From an uncultured Nitrosomonadales bacterium (GTDB lineage Bacteria > Pseudomonadota > Gammaproteobacteria > Burkholderiales > Gallionellaceae), in contig CAISHO010000032.1 in the NCBI GenBank assembly GCA_903885165.1, positions 1 through 33,653 of the forward strand: a stretch of DNA of 33,653 nucleotides, read 5' to 3'. Below the pieces are notes generated by a model that was not told where the DNA came from, made no database searches, and saw nothing but the letters and a program-made list of their open reading frames with translations. The translations under genes and the position numbers were made by a program. Positions 25,608 to 33,479 of the stretch are shown piece by piece. Each line of letters opens with the position of its first letter. Within the stretch, counting starts at the first letter, position 1.

Positions 25608-26137
25608 TGCTTACTCAATCGCTAATATTAGATGACCGCACCAGCAATACCTTGCTGGCCAACAACAGGTGTGTATGGAGAGCCGTCTCTGACTCCGTGA
25701 TGGGTGGCGTGTCACATGCAGCATTAACACCTGCACAGGTTGAAGGAAAAAACTGTCTGCACCTCTCAGGCGTGGTCAGCTTAGAAAGAAATGGCGGTTT
25801 TCTGCAAGCCAGTATAGATTTGTCGACTAACGGGATCCTCGATGCCAGCAACTATCTAGGCATCTCGTTTGAAGTTTATGGCAACAATGAAATTTATAAT
25901 TTACACTTGCGCACTTCCGATACCACCCTTGTTTGGCAGTCTTATCGTGCGAGTTTTTTCGCACCCTCAAACTGGGAAAAAATCAGCATACCTTTTGAGG
26001 AGTTCGCGCCACATCGACTTCACTCACCCCTCAATATCCGCCAGCTTAAACGCTTAGGTATTGTTGCTATTGGTCGCCCCATGTCAGCAAACTTGTATTT
26101 TAGAAACGTTGTGTTTTTAAATAAAAAGTTAACATGA
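25607..26137 (+). CDS. CIA30 (complex I intermediate-associated protein 30) domain protein
   Basis: This 176-aa protein matches the CIA30 family. WRAVSDSVMGGVSHAAL near residues 24-40 is the signature (W...SD..MGG.S). LSGVVSLERNGGFLQASIDLS and the C-terminal NIRQLKRLGIVAIGRPMSANLYFRNVVF complete the galactose-binding-like beta sandwich. In mitochondria CIA30 helps assemble complex I. Bacterial versions have unknown roles and often neighbour stress genes. The ATG at 25607 overlaps the lipocalin stop (TAATG), so translation is coupled. An upstream in-frame ATG at 25583 is less likely. There is no signal peptide, so a cytoplasmic product is predicted. Confidence 0.85.
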   Translation: MLTQSLILDDRTSNTLLANNRCVWRAVSDSVMGGVSHAALTPAQVEGKNCLHLSGVVSLERNGGFLQASIDLSTNGILDASNYLGISFEVYGNNEIYNLHLRTSDTTLVWQSYRASFFAPSNWEKISIPFEEFAPHRLHSPLNIRQLKRLGIVAIGRPMSANLYFRNVVFLNKKLT

Positions 26138-26165
26138 AACCTGAGTTACTTGTTAAAATTTACGC

Positions 26166-26185
26166 ATCAATCAATCAATCAATCA
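26166..26185. repeat. Five tandem ATCA repeats before a small gene
   Basis: ATCA is repeated five times without interruption, ending 5 bases before the CGGAGA ribosome site of the gene at 26202. A tetranucleotide run in a 5' leader can change copy number by slippage and alter expression. Five units is a short run, so this is only a possibility. Confidence 0.7.
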
Positions 26186-26201
26186 CATTTCGGAGAAAAA
26201 A

Positions 26202-26447
26202 ATGGCCGTACGTAAAACAAAAGAAGAGCGCATTGCAGCACTTGAAGCACAAATTCAGAAGCTCAAAGAACTATCTATCACCCCCAAAGAAATCAAACTG
26301 ACCAAAGAAAGTTCCGGCATAACAGCCGTTATATCTGCCATTGAAAATGCAGCAGAATTGAATGAAGTGTCTGTCGCTGAAATTATTAAAGCAGTTGCTC
26401 GTATTAAACGTACAGGATTGAAAATTGAGAATTCGGTTCGCAAATAG
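26202..26447 (+). CDS. Small 81-aa protein with N-terminal coiled coil, unknown
   Basis: I do not recognise this protein. It opens MAVRKTKEERIAALEAQIQKLKEL, a basic stretch running into a short coiled coil. A Lys/Ser-rich linker follows, then a compact helical part (ITAVISAIENAAELNEVSVAEIIKAVARIKRTG) and a basic tail. The high lysine content and small size could suit a nucleic-acid-associated protein, but no known domain is visible. CGGAGA lies 6-7 bases before the ATG, supporting the start. It follows the CIA30 gene by 64 bases on the same strand and may share its transcript. Confidence 0.6.
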   Translation: MAVRKTKEERIAALEAQIQKLKELSITPKEIKLTKESSGITAVISAIENAAELNEVSVAEIIKAVARIKRTGLKIENSVRK

Positions 26448-26689
26448 AAGCAGCTCAGCTATTTTTTATTAGTTCGCCTGATTGCTGATGTTTGAGATGT
26501 GCACTTTCAAATGCTGGTTGAGACAGACTGTCTCAGGTTCTCAGCCAGCACAGGCGTTCAATCTCCAACTCACGCTTCGATTATGCAAACTTATGTCAAT
26601 AGCACAAAAACTGTGTAGCTTGGATGCTGCATGGCAATGTCAGACTGAAATAAAAATCACCCACAAACAAACCGTCTTGAATTGAATAT

Positions 26690-27062
26690 TCAAGGCCGGT
26701 TTAGCACCGCCTCAAACGAGATTATCGGCACCGGCTTTCCAAACAAATACCCTTGCATGATATCGCTGTCCCATGCTCAAAATGTAACTCTGAGTCTCTG
26801 TCTCGACGCCTTCTGCAACCACCTTGAGTTTCAGACTATGAGCCAGGCTGCTGATACCAGCGCAGATGGCCACGGAGCTATCGTTGAACTCAATACCCAT
26901 GACAAAGGGCCTGTCTATCTTCAGTTGATCCAAACGCAATCGGCTCAAATAAGCGAGCGATGAATAGCCGGCACCGAAATGATCCAGAGAAAATCCTATT
27001 CCATGAGCTTGCAGCACGCCCATCTTGACGATAGTGCCTTCAATGTCTTGCAGCACCGGACA
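26690..27062 (-). pseudogene. EAL-domain (c-di-GMP phosphodiesterase) C-terminal remnant
   Basis: The fragment reads VLQDIEGTIVKMGVLQAHGIGFSLDHFGAGYSSLAYLSRLRLDQLKIDRPFV and then SSLAHSLKLKVVAEGVET, which is the second half of an EAL domain. The metal-binding DDFGTGYSS motif has become DHFGAGYSS. The EAL signature, catalytic Glu and everything upstream are missing: in-frame stop TAG at 27063-27065, no start. Near 26770 the frame breaks, and the family ending DIMQGYLFGKPVPI continues in another frame down to a TGA at 26690-26692. It is therefore truncated, frameshifted and mutated at a metal ligand, and surely inactive. The stretch 26448-26689 downstream has no recognisable gene. Confidence 0.8.
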
Positions 27063-27228
27063 CTAGTGCATCGGCATAGGTAATGAGCACCCCTTTATGG
27101 GGTTCAAATGCCGTGGCGACGAACAAGTGTCTCTAACTCAGGAGGGGTGCTAATAGCTAAGTGACTGATTGGGAAGAAGAGTTGCTTCATGCAAAATTTA
27201 GCGGGGGAAATAGATTGACTTTTCATGA

Positions 27229-27430
27229 TTACCCACAAAGTCAGACAGCATGCGAGATAGCACCATACGGCTATTCACAAAACTTTCACGATTTTGATAA
27301 CATATTGTTTTTTAATGATTATTATAGATGACAAAAAATAAGCAGCACAAGAAAAAGCCTTGCAGAACACTACTTTAGAGGGCACATCCCCAATTTTATC
27401 CACAGAGTTATCCACAGAAATTGTGGGTAA
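27229..27430. other. Cluster of DnaA boxes next to an AT-rich stretch (candidate replication origin)
   Basis: Two perfect DnaA boxes TTATCCACA lie at 27396-27404 and 27408-27416, three bases apart. A near-consensus box lies at 27421-27430 on the other strand (TTACCCACAA) and the same sequence occurs forward at 27229-27238. A weaker CTATTCACAA lies at 27271-27280. Between them, about 27290-27345 is strongly AT-rich (GATAACATATTG, ATGATTATTATAG) and could unwind. No dnaA, dnaN or parAB gene is adjacent. The surrounding non-coding stretch runs from 27063 to 27723. It also contains an inverted repeat AGCACCCCT (27086-27094) / AGGGGTGCT (27143-27151). Confidence 0.5.
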
Positions 27431-27723
27431 AACAGAAATACTCTTTAGGAACGAGGGATTAGGAGTGAATTGTGGCGGGGATTCTGCCATGTCCTACCGG
27501 GATGGTATGCATTACCATGTCGTCAGAGTCTCCGAAAAAGCAATTTAAACACATACAATTTTCCATCAGGATCAAGCAAGAAAATTTCGTTGCCATGAAA
27601 AGACATTATTCATTGATATTTCTCATTGTGCTTTAAATTCATAGGTATGAGCACGCGGAAAATTCAGAGGTGGATGAGCAGACATAGTTCTGAAAAACTG
27701 AATAGCTGAAAATGTGCCTAGGC

Positions 27724-28200
27724 CTAGGTGATGGTGGATAGGATAAAAGGATCATCAAAAGTGCGGTCGTGCTCTTCAAATATATGTAATATATTGGTGT
27801 AGAGATATCGGTAGCTAGCAGCGGTGCTGACTTGACCGCGCAATGATTTGCATTCACGGACTATTACTTGCAATTGACTTAGAATCTCAAAGTGTGCTTC
27901 CCGATGTTTACGAAAATATTCGTAACCATCTGTTACGTGCGGTCGGCTTAACATGATAGCTTCTTCATGGGAAAAATGCTTTCCGGCCAGGGTATTCAGA
28001 TCATGAATGAAGGCAGGTAGAAGGCCACTGCAAGATCCCCATTTTTCACGGGAACAGCTCGAACAGTCAAGATCTGTTTCCAAATTGCAGCAGGTGTTCC
28101 TAAGGTCATCCATAAACCGATTAATTCTTTCATGCTCCATTTCAATAAGAATGTAGTCATTAGGACTGAGATTGTGTATTGCCTTTGAATGAGCTGCCAT
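27724..28200 (-). CDS. Hemerythrin domain protein with a cysteine-rich insert
   Basis: This 158-aa protein has the full ligand set of hemerythrin-like di-iron proteins. His23 lies in MEHERINRF, H75-x3-E79 in KHFSHEEAIM, H99-x3-H103 in KHREAHFEIL, and H144-x4-D149 in EEHDRTFDD. Such four-helix bundles bind O2 or sense oxygen, NO or iron. Unusually, five cysteines (37, 38, 46, 49, 57) fall between helices 1 and 2 in an extended loop (CCNLETDLDCSSC...C), which could bind a second metal or act as a redox switch. No membrane segment or fused signalling domain is present. It has no co-oriented neighbour within 480 bases. Confidence 0.85.
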   Translation of the reverse strand: MAAHSKAIHNLSPNDYILIEMEHERINRFMDDLRNTCCNLETDLDCSSCSREKWGSCSGLLPAFIHDLNTLAGKHFSHEEAIMLSRPHVTDGYEYFRKHREAHFEILSQLQVIVRECKSLRGQVSTAASYRYLYTNILHIFEEHDRTFDDPFILSTIT

Positions 28201-28681
28201 CCATTTTATCCTTTCATCGATTTGTAACTACAAAAAATACTGGGAACCACTTAACGCAACTCGCTCAATTATACTTGCAGCAGAGATGATAAAAATGGCA
28301 GATAGCCAAAATGTTACTTTTTGTAGTTGATCGACTTAAGAAAGCGCTGATTTACTCGGTTTTGTCGTTCCCGTTCAGGCGGGAATCCAGTCACACAAGG
28401 CGTTGGATCACAGTTTTACGGGGATGAAGAATAAATCAGCATCTCCTTAAAAATTCATGATTCGTTATAACCGAGCGCGGTTGGCGTGCTAACCCCACTT
28501 ACCGGACTCGAAGAATCAACACCCTACCTCACCTCGCCAGAACTACCCACAATAGCCATTACGCCAGCAACGCCACAACAATCTCCGACGGCTCAACGGA
28601 CATATATCATTGCCTTTCGCGGAGGCCTACAAGCGACTCAGGCGAAAACGCCCGATACATTTTGAGAAAGATGACTACAAG
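28201..28681. other. Gene-free stretch with a short repeat element
   Basis: About 480 bases between the hemerythrin and phospholipase genes, holding the element at 28346-28440. A C-rich tract from about 28538 (CCTCGCCAGAACTACCCAC) resembles tracts near 32732 and 33431. No frame gives a recognisable protein. Confidence 0.45.
28346..28440. repeat. Short element with GCTGATTTA / TAAATCAGC ends and a GGCGGGAATCCAG core
   Basis: GCTGATTTA (28346-28354) is matched by TAAATCAGC (28432-28440), giving perfect 9-base terminal inverted repeats 95 bases apart overall. Inside is TCGTTCCCGTTCAGGCGGGAATCCAG (28365-28390, read in parts), close to one end of the elements at 9.4 and 18.1 kb. It is therefore a related but single-ended version. 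Confidence 0.6.
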
Positions 28682-29737
28682 CTACCAGTCCCGAAATGAA
28701 AACCCCAAACCGATTGTCGTTTGCCTATGATTATAATCAATCAATGATTCACCGAACCCAGAAGTCAGTTGAACATGCATTTTTGCGAAGTTCCCCAGCG
28801 GCATAGGCGTTGCCCAGTCCAACTGCATAAATCCATAATTCTGGTTAATCCTTAAGTTGTTGCGCAGCAATAAATTAACTGACTCGATTTTATTCGGTTC
28901 CCAATGCACAACAACATCACCATGCCCAAGATATTTTGTGATGTCAGGATTATCATCCTGCTGCGCACTCTCTGGAATACGCCACCACCCTCTCCCCGAC
29001 AAAGATAAATCCCCCCATTCCCAACCGCCCTGAACATACAATCGATTCCAACTGCGAGAAAGAGGCAGAGCTTGACCGTTCGACTGATGGAGCATACCTA
29101 GATTGATCAACTTCAGGCCTGATAGGTTACCCGTACCCAATGTCGCAATCAGCTCAGGCTCATAATTACTTTCTCGAAATGGCGATGAGTTGTTCGGTGT
29201 AAATAATTGCCAGTTAGATTGCTGCGTGTATCCAGCCCAAAAATGAAGATTTTCAAATCCCATCCAATGAATTTGTTCTGCATCCCACACCTCAGACTTA
29301 AAACTAATTTGAAACTTACTTTCGTAATCGTTAATCATCAAAGGTGTCAATGCATTATGCCCCGGTGAAGGCGTATTGGGATTCGGGTTTGTACGCGTCG
29401 ATTCTCTCGCAATGAAATAGCTGGCACGATGCGGACTAAGCCGCCCAATATCATGCTCAGAATTGCTGTGATTCAACCCATCTAGATTCCAGGAACGCAC
29501 CAAATAACTACGCTGTTTTATGTCAGGTTTATCGGCAATGGGCGACGGAAAATTATTTTGACGACTGCCTGCATGACTGCTCGCGTCAGATTCCGATTGT
29601 GCCAACTTGTCGTAACATTTCAAGCGTTCGCTAACATCCCCTATAGAAGCACAATTGCTCAAATCGCTTGCCTGTGCAGATAGTGCAGCCAAACAACTCG
29701 CCAATAAAAGCACATTGAATTGAATTTTTTCTTTCAT
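28682..29737 (-). CDS. pldA: Outer-membrane phospholipase A (OMPLA)
   Basis: This 351-aa protein has a signal peptide (MKEKIQFNVLLLASCLAALSAQA) and a 12-strand barrel-like pattern ending in the aromatic GLGFSFRDW. The active site is visible. The nucleophile region LGMLHQSNGQ holds the catalytic His and Ser (HxSNG), and SRSWNRLYVQ carries the Asn of the His-Ser-Asn triad. IKQRSYLVRSWNL near residue 75 is another family landmark. The enzyme sits in the outer membrane as a calcium-dependent dimer and hydrolyses mislocalised phospholipids there. A mature N-terminal segment with CASIGDVSERLKCYDKLA is common in betaproteobacterial versions. It stands alone on the minus strand. Confidence 0.92.
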   Translation of the reverse strand: MKEKIQFNVLLLASCLAALSAQASDLSNCASIGDVSERLKCYDKLAQSESDASSHAGSRQNNFPSPIADKPDIKQRSYLVRSWNLDGLNHSNSEHDIGRLSPHRASYFIARESTRTNPNPNTPSPGHNALTPLMINDYESKFQISFKSEVWDAEQIHWMGFENLHFWAGYTQQSNWQLFTPNNSSPFRESNYEPELIATLGTGNLSGLKLINLGMLHQSNGQALPLSRSWNRLYVQGGWEWGDLSLSGRGWWRIPESAQQDDNPDITKYLGHGDVVVHWEPNKIESVNLLLRNNLRINQNYGFMQLDWATPMPLGNFAKMHVQLTSGFGESLIDYNHRQTTIGLGFSFRDW

Positions 29738-30172
29738 TGTATAAACAACCGCTATAAATTATCAAATAAAAACAGATATTTAACACAATAATGTCTGAAT
29801 CAATGACATACATCGTCGAATAAACCAAAGACATTCCTGCGCTGCCGATATTACACCCGCCACCTACTCCTGCACATCCAAAATAACGCCTACGAACCTG
29901 CGGAAGTAACAAGTTTTACATCTTTGTATCGTTTAGCGACGAATCTGAACTATCTGGCGGCAAGGTTTATTTTACTGAACGGGATGCACAAACGGCAGAA
30001 TTTCGGCGTATCATGATTCCACGATTCCGGTTGGCAGCGCTGCATAATATTCAGTCATCGTAGTGCTGTTTGACAGGCACCTGCAAAACAATTTTCAATA
30101 GTGGTGGGCCAGCGCCGGACAGGGCTGTTCAACCTGATTCTTTTCGTTGCAGTCGCATCTAAAGGAGATCTT
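29738..30172. other. Divergent intergenic region pldA / caspase gene
   Basis: About 435 bases with no full gene. One plus frame ending at the TAG 30061-30063 has a protein-like look (SELSGGKVYFTERDAQTAEF). It lacks a start codon, with a stop at 29886-29888, so at most it is a 3' remnant of an unknown gene. No promoter stands out. Confidence 0.35.
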
Positions 30173-32572
30173 ATGAAAACGCCGGGAATTTTTTTTCTGC
30201 CAGTACTACTGCTCCTATTGACAGGTTGTGAGAGCATGATGACGGTCGCACCGCAGTTGAATCTTGCGTCAAATGATCAAAAAATGGAGGTAAAGAGCAA
30301 GGTCCTGATCGTCGGCCTCCTCGATTACTCTGCAGATGGAAAAAGCCTGGTCTCCGGCGGCGCCAGTCCCACTTTAAAGTTGTGGGACATGGAGAATGCC
30401 AAAGGCACTATTTCGATTCCATTGCACGCTCAATATGGTGCGACCGATGTAGCGTACTCACCGGATGGCAAGATTTTGGCGGCATCGGGCAGGACCGGGA
30501 TATTCAACGGCGACGTTGCGCGCCTGTACGATGCAGTTACGGGTACTGAATTAAAGTCCATCAATGATAATTTCGGCGGGCAGTTGTCTTTTTCACCGGA
30601 TGGCAAATATCTTCTGGGCAGCACAGTGTCTATCAGCCTTGCTAGCATATCATTCTCGACGAAATTGCTGGAGATTCAGACCGGCGCAGTTGTCAGGACG
30701 TTTGATGGATTCAAGTTTGGCGCCATTTCACCGGACGGGACTCATGCGGCACTGGTGAGTGAAACAGGACTCGCCCTATTCGATCTGAAGTCCGGAATGC
30801 AGGTATGGCAGCAGTCGGTTACAGCGGGGAACTTCGTCGGAAGCGGGGTGGCTGCCGTTGCATTCACACCCGACCATAAATACCTGCTTGCATCGCGTAC
30901 GGAATTCCACGGCACATTGGGTAGCCAGGCCACCATGTCTGTCGAACTATTGGATGCTGCAACGGGAAATAAAGTCCGGGACCTAGTGAACTTCAGCGTG
31001 GAAGGCACCTTTTTTGCACACGAGAAGGGCAATCAGGAGTTGAAAAGTTTAGTCATCTCTCCGGATGGCAGCGTTTTTATGACCGGAAATCAGCGCGGTG
31101 AATACAGATTGTGGAATATAGCAAGCGGGCAACTAATCAAACAATTGAAACGCCCGGATGAAAAAATGATGCTGGATATGAGCCCCGCTCATGCTGCATT
31201 TTCACCCAGTGGCAAACTGGTCGCAATTTCCTCAGCAGCATCCGTAAGACTGTTCAATGTAGCTAGCGGCGACGAAGTGGCCGCAATGATCGCCTTCGAT
31301 GACGGCGAATGGTTGGTGACGACACCCAGCGGGTATTACAACTCCTCTGAGAAAGGCGACCAATATTTAAGTGTCACTGTCGCTGGCAAGCCTTATTCCA
31401 CCTCTCAACTGCGTGAATCATTCTACCGCCCGGATCTTGTTAAGGTGGCGCTTGCAGGCGATACACTGAGTGAATTTAAAAAGATTGCAGATATAAAACC
31501 GCCTCCGGTTATCGCCATCATCGACACGCCAACCTCGGCATCTGAAGATCAGGTAACTGTGTCGCTGCAAGTGAAGGATCAGGGAGGCGGTATTGGTGAT
31601 GTGCGGCTATACCGTAACGGTACGGCGGTGCTACTCGAAAAGACCCGAAACTTACAGGCTGATGCGGCCGGCGGTCAGGTGCTGCGCTACACGGTGAGTC
31701 TGGAAGCCGGTAAAAATACCATTCGTGCCGTGGCATTCAATAGTGACAACAGTATGCAAAGTACCGATGCAACGGCGGAAATTCAGGCCAGCTTCGCATC
31801 CAGACTTCCTGCACTGTATGCCGTTGTGGTCGGCATCAAGGATTATGTCAATCCAAGACTTGCGCTCACCTATCCGGTGGCTGATGCAGAATTATTTGCA
31901 TCCACATTGCTGGATAAGGGGCGTGGCTTGTTCAGCGCTATTCACATACGCAGCATGCTAAAACCGGAGGAGACGACCAGTGACGCAATTATTGCTGCGC
32001 TGATGCAGGCAAGGAAAGAAGTACATCCGGAAGATTTGTTCGTTTTCTATGTGGCCAGCCATGGGACGGTAGATGACGGACAATATCTCCTGATTACTTC
32101 CAATGTGGGTTCCACTTCCTCGGCGCACCTGAAACAGGATGCGCTTTCACAGGATAAACTGAAAGAATTGATCTCCAACATTCCGTCATCCAAGAAGCTC
32201 GTTGTGCTAGACACCTGCGATGCAGGCAAGCTGGGCGATGCGCTACAGATTGCCATGCTCACTCGCGGAATGAGCAGCGATACGGCGATGAAAGTGCTTT
32301 CACGAGCTGTCGGGTCAACGATTTTGTCCGCCAGCATGTCCAATCAGGAAGCGCTGGAGGGTTATAAGGGGCACGGATTATTTACCTATGTTGTCGTGGA
32401 AGGACTCAATGGCGCAGCGGATGCGGATAACGACGGTTTTGTAAAAACGCTGGAACTGGCTGATTATGTTGATAATCAGGTGCCCGAACTCGCCGAGCGA
32501 CTTTTCAATCATAAGCAATTTCCCATTGTGTCGCCTACCGGCCAGGGCTTTCCGCTGACGAAAACCAGATAA
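30173..32572 (+). CDS. WD40-caspase lipoprotein
   Basis: This 799-aa protein begins with a lipoprotein signal peptide ending in LLLLLTGC (Cys about residue 19), so it is anchored in the envelope. Residues about 45-400 hold WD40-like repeats (YSPDGKILAASG, FSPDGKYLLGS, ISPDGSVFMTG..YRLWNIASGQL). A GEWLVTTPSGYYNSS linker and an Ig-like segment (about 440-540) follow. The C-terminal caspase (C14) domain starts RLPALYAVVVGIKDY, with catalytic His630 in YVASHGT and Cys682 in VLDTCDAGKL. ADADNDGFVKTLE at about 749-761 matches an EF-hand calcium loop. I choose the ATG at 30173, preceded by AAGGAG. Such orthocaspases are calcium-activated proteases cutting after Arg/Lys. Its target is unknown. Confidence 0.88.
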   Translation: MKTPGIFFLPVLLLLLTGCESMMTVAPQLNLASNDQKMEVKSKVLIVGLLDYSADGKSLVSGGASPTLKLWDMENAKGTISIPLHAQYGATDVAYSPDGKILAASGRTGIFNGDVARLYDAVTGTELKSINDNFGGQLSFSPDGKYLLGSTVSISLASISFSTKLLEIQTGAVVRTFDGFKFGAISPDGTHAALVSETGLALFDLKSGMQVWQQSVTAGNFVGSGVAAVAFTPDHKYLLASRTEFHGTLGSQATMSVELLDAATGNKVRDLVNFSVEGTFFAHEKGNQELKSLVISPDGSVFMTGNQRGEYRLWNIASGQLIKQLKRPDEKMMLDMSPAHAAFSPSGKLVAISSAASVRLFNVASGDEVAAMIAFDDGEWLVTTPSGYYNSSEKGDQYLSVTVAGKPYSTSQLRESFYRPDLVKVALAGDTLSEFKKIADIKPPPVIAIIDTPTSASEDQVTVSLQVKDQGGGIGDVRLYRNGTAVLLEKTRNLQADAAGGQVLRYTVSLEAGKNTIRAVAFNSDNSMQSTDATAEIQASFASRLPALYAVVVGIKDYVNPRLALTYPVADAELFASTLLDKGRGLFSAIHIRSMLKPEETTSDAIIAALMQARKEVHPEDLFVFYVASHGTVDDGQYLLITSNVGSTSSAHLKQDALSQDKLKELISNIPSSKKLVVLDTCDAGKLGDALQIAMLTRGMSSDTAMKVLSRAVGSTILSASMSNQEALEGYKGHGLFTYVVVEGLNGAADADNDGFVKTLELADYVDNQVPELAERLFNHKQFPIVSPTGQGFPLTKTR

Positions 32573-32948
32573 GGTTAAAAATTATCATGCTCTTTCCACC
32601 AAGATCCTGAGCCGTTAAGGCTGATGTCACGAACTCGCCCTATCCGAATAGCTGCGTTCGCCAGCCAAAATTTCCGTGAGGCTCAGTCACTCGTGCGAAT
32701 GCAGCCCCTGCCTGCCAACCGAGCTATGTCCCTCGCCAGAACCACCCACGACCGCCCCCGCAACATCCACCACCACACTGATAGTAGAACTGCCGATGCA
32801 ACCGCAATGGAAACAGCAGTGCAACCGGAGACAAACACAGGGAGCAGCGAGGCAATGTGAAACCAAGTTACGTTTTTTTGTTCAATCCCGCTTGGCTGAC
32901 TAATTCGATATATTACTTACCGACGGCATATATAAGCTCACGAATTCT
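32573..32948. other. Gene-free stretch after the caspase gene
   Basis: About 375 bases with no recognisable gene or terminator. From about 32732 it contains the C-rich tract CCTCGCCAGAACCACCCACG, similar to tracts at about 28538 and 33431. All three are followed by ACC/CCA-rich sequence. Confidence 0.4.
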
Positions 32949-33287
32949 TTACAACAGGAAATTCCACAACAACGGTGTCGAAAAAAGAAGAAAAACGGCA
33001 AGTGAAAGCAAATACGGCCATTCTTTTGACAACAAAACATCATGTTGAGTTTGGACTATCTTCGCTTGAATAACATTAGGTAAGCCAGAACTATTGACGA
33101 TTGATTCTGAATCACAAACTAACTGCAAGGGTTCACCAAACTTACTATCCAGCCGCCCTTGCCCTACACACTCCAATTCAAGTTCGTGAAGGGTAGATTC
33201 GAGTCGAAAGGTATTTGAACACCCCGCAGCAGCAATTAATGCGGCATACGCTATTCCGTAAAAAAATGTTTTGATCGGCGTATTCAT
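32949..33287 (-). CDS. Small lipoprotein with C-terminal membrane segment
   Basis: This 112-aa protein is not one I recognise. It has a lipoprotein signal peptide (MNTPIKTFFYGIAYAALIAAAGCSN, with lipobox AAAGC and Cys23). A polar middle part contains two further cysteines (LECVG and LVCDS) that could form a disulfide. The hydrophobic C-terminus PYLLSLAVFLLFSTPLLWNFLL would span the membrane. A lipid anchor plus a C-terminal helix is unusual for so short a protein. GAG in ACGAGTAAAGT just before the ATG is a weak ribosome site. It converges on the caspase gene, 376 bases away. Confidence 0.55.
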   Translation of the reverse strand: MNTPIKTFFYGIAYAALIAAAGCSNTFRLESTLHELELECVGQGRLDSKFGEPLQLVCDSESIVNSSGLPNVIQAKIVQTQHDVLLSKEWPYLLSLAVFLLFSTPLLWNFLL

Positions 33288-33479
33288 ACTTTACTCGTTT
33301 CACAAGAGGCTGGCGCTCCTGCCCAGTCCAGCCTCACCGTAATGTTAGGGTTTGGTACATCTGTTGACAGTAATGAGTGCAGTATCTCAGTCAATATGAA
33401 AATTTGCAAGATTGAGTGTCTGTTACGCGACTCTGCCAGATCACCCCCCCGCCACGACCGCTTCCACACCACCCGCTAT

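Noticed and set aside
27086-27151. tRNA-like reading of the AGCACCCCT/AGGGGTGCT repeat (contains GGGGTTCAAAT)
   Set aside because: The T-loop-like sequence lies in the 5' half, and no D-arm, anticodon arm or correct spacing can be drawn.
28682-29737. Minus-strand frames at 28852-29037 and 29631-29912 within and beside pldA
   Set aside because: Out-of-frame shadows of the phospholipase gene with no ribosome sites.
29886-30063. Protein-like frame (SELSGGKVYFTERDAQTAEF) before the caspase gene
   Set aside because: No start codon, closed by a stop upstream and too short. At most a remnant of an unknown gene, mentioned in the intergenic entry.
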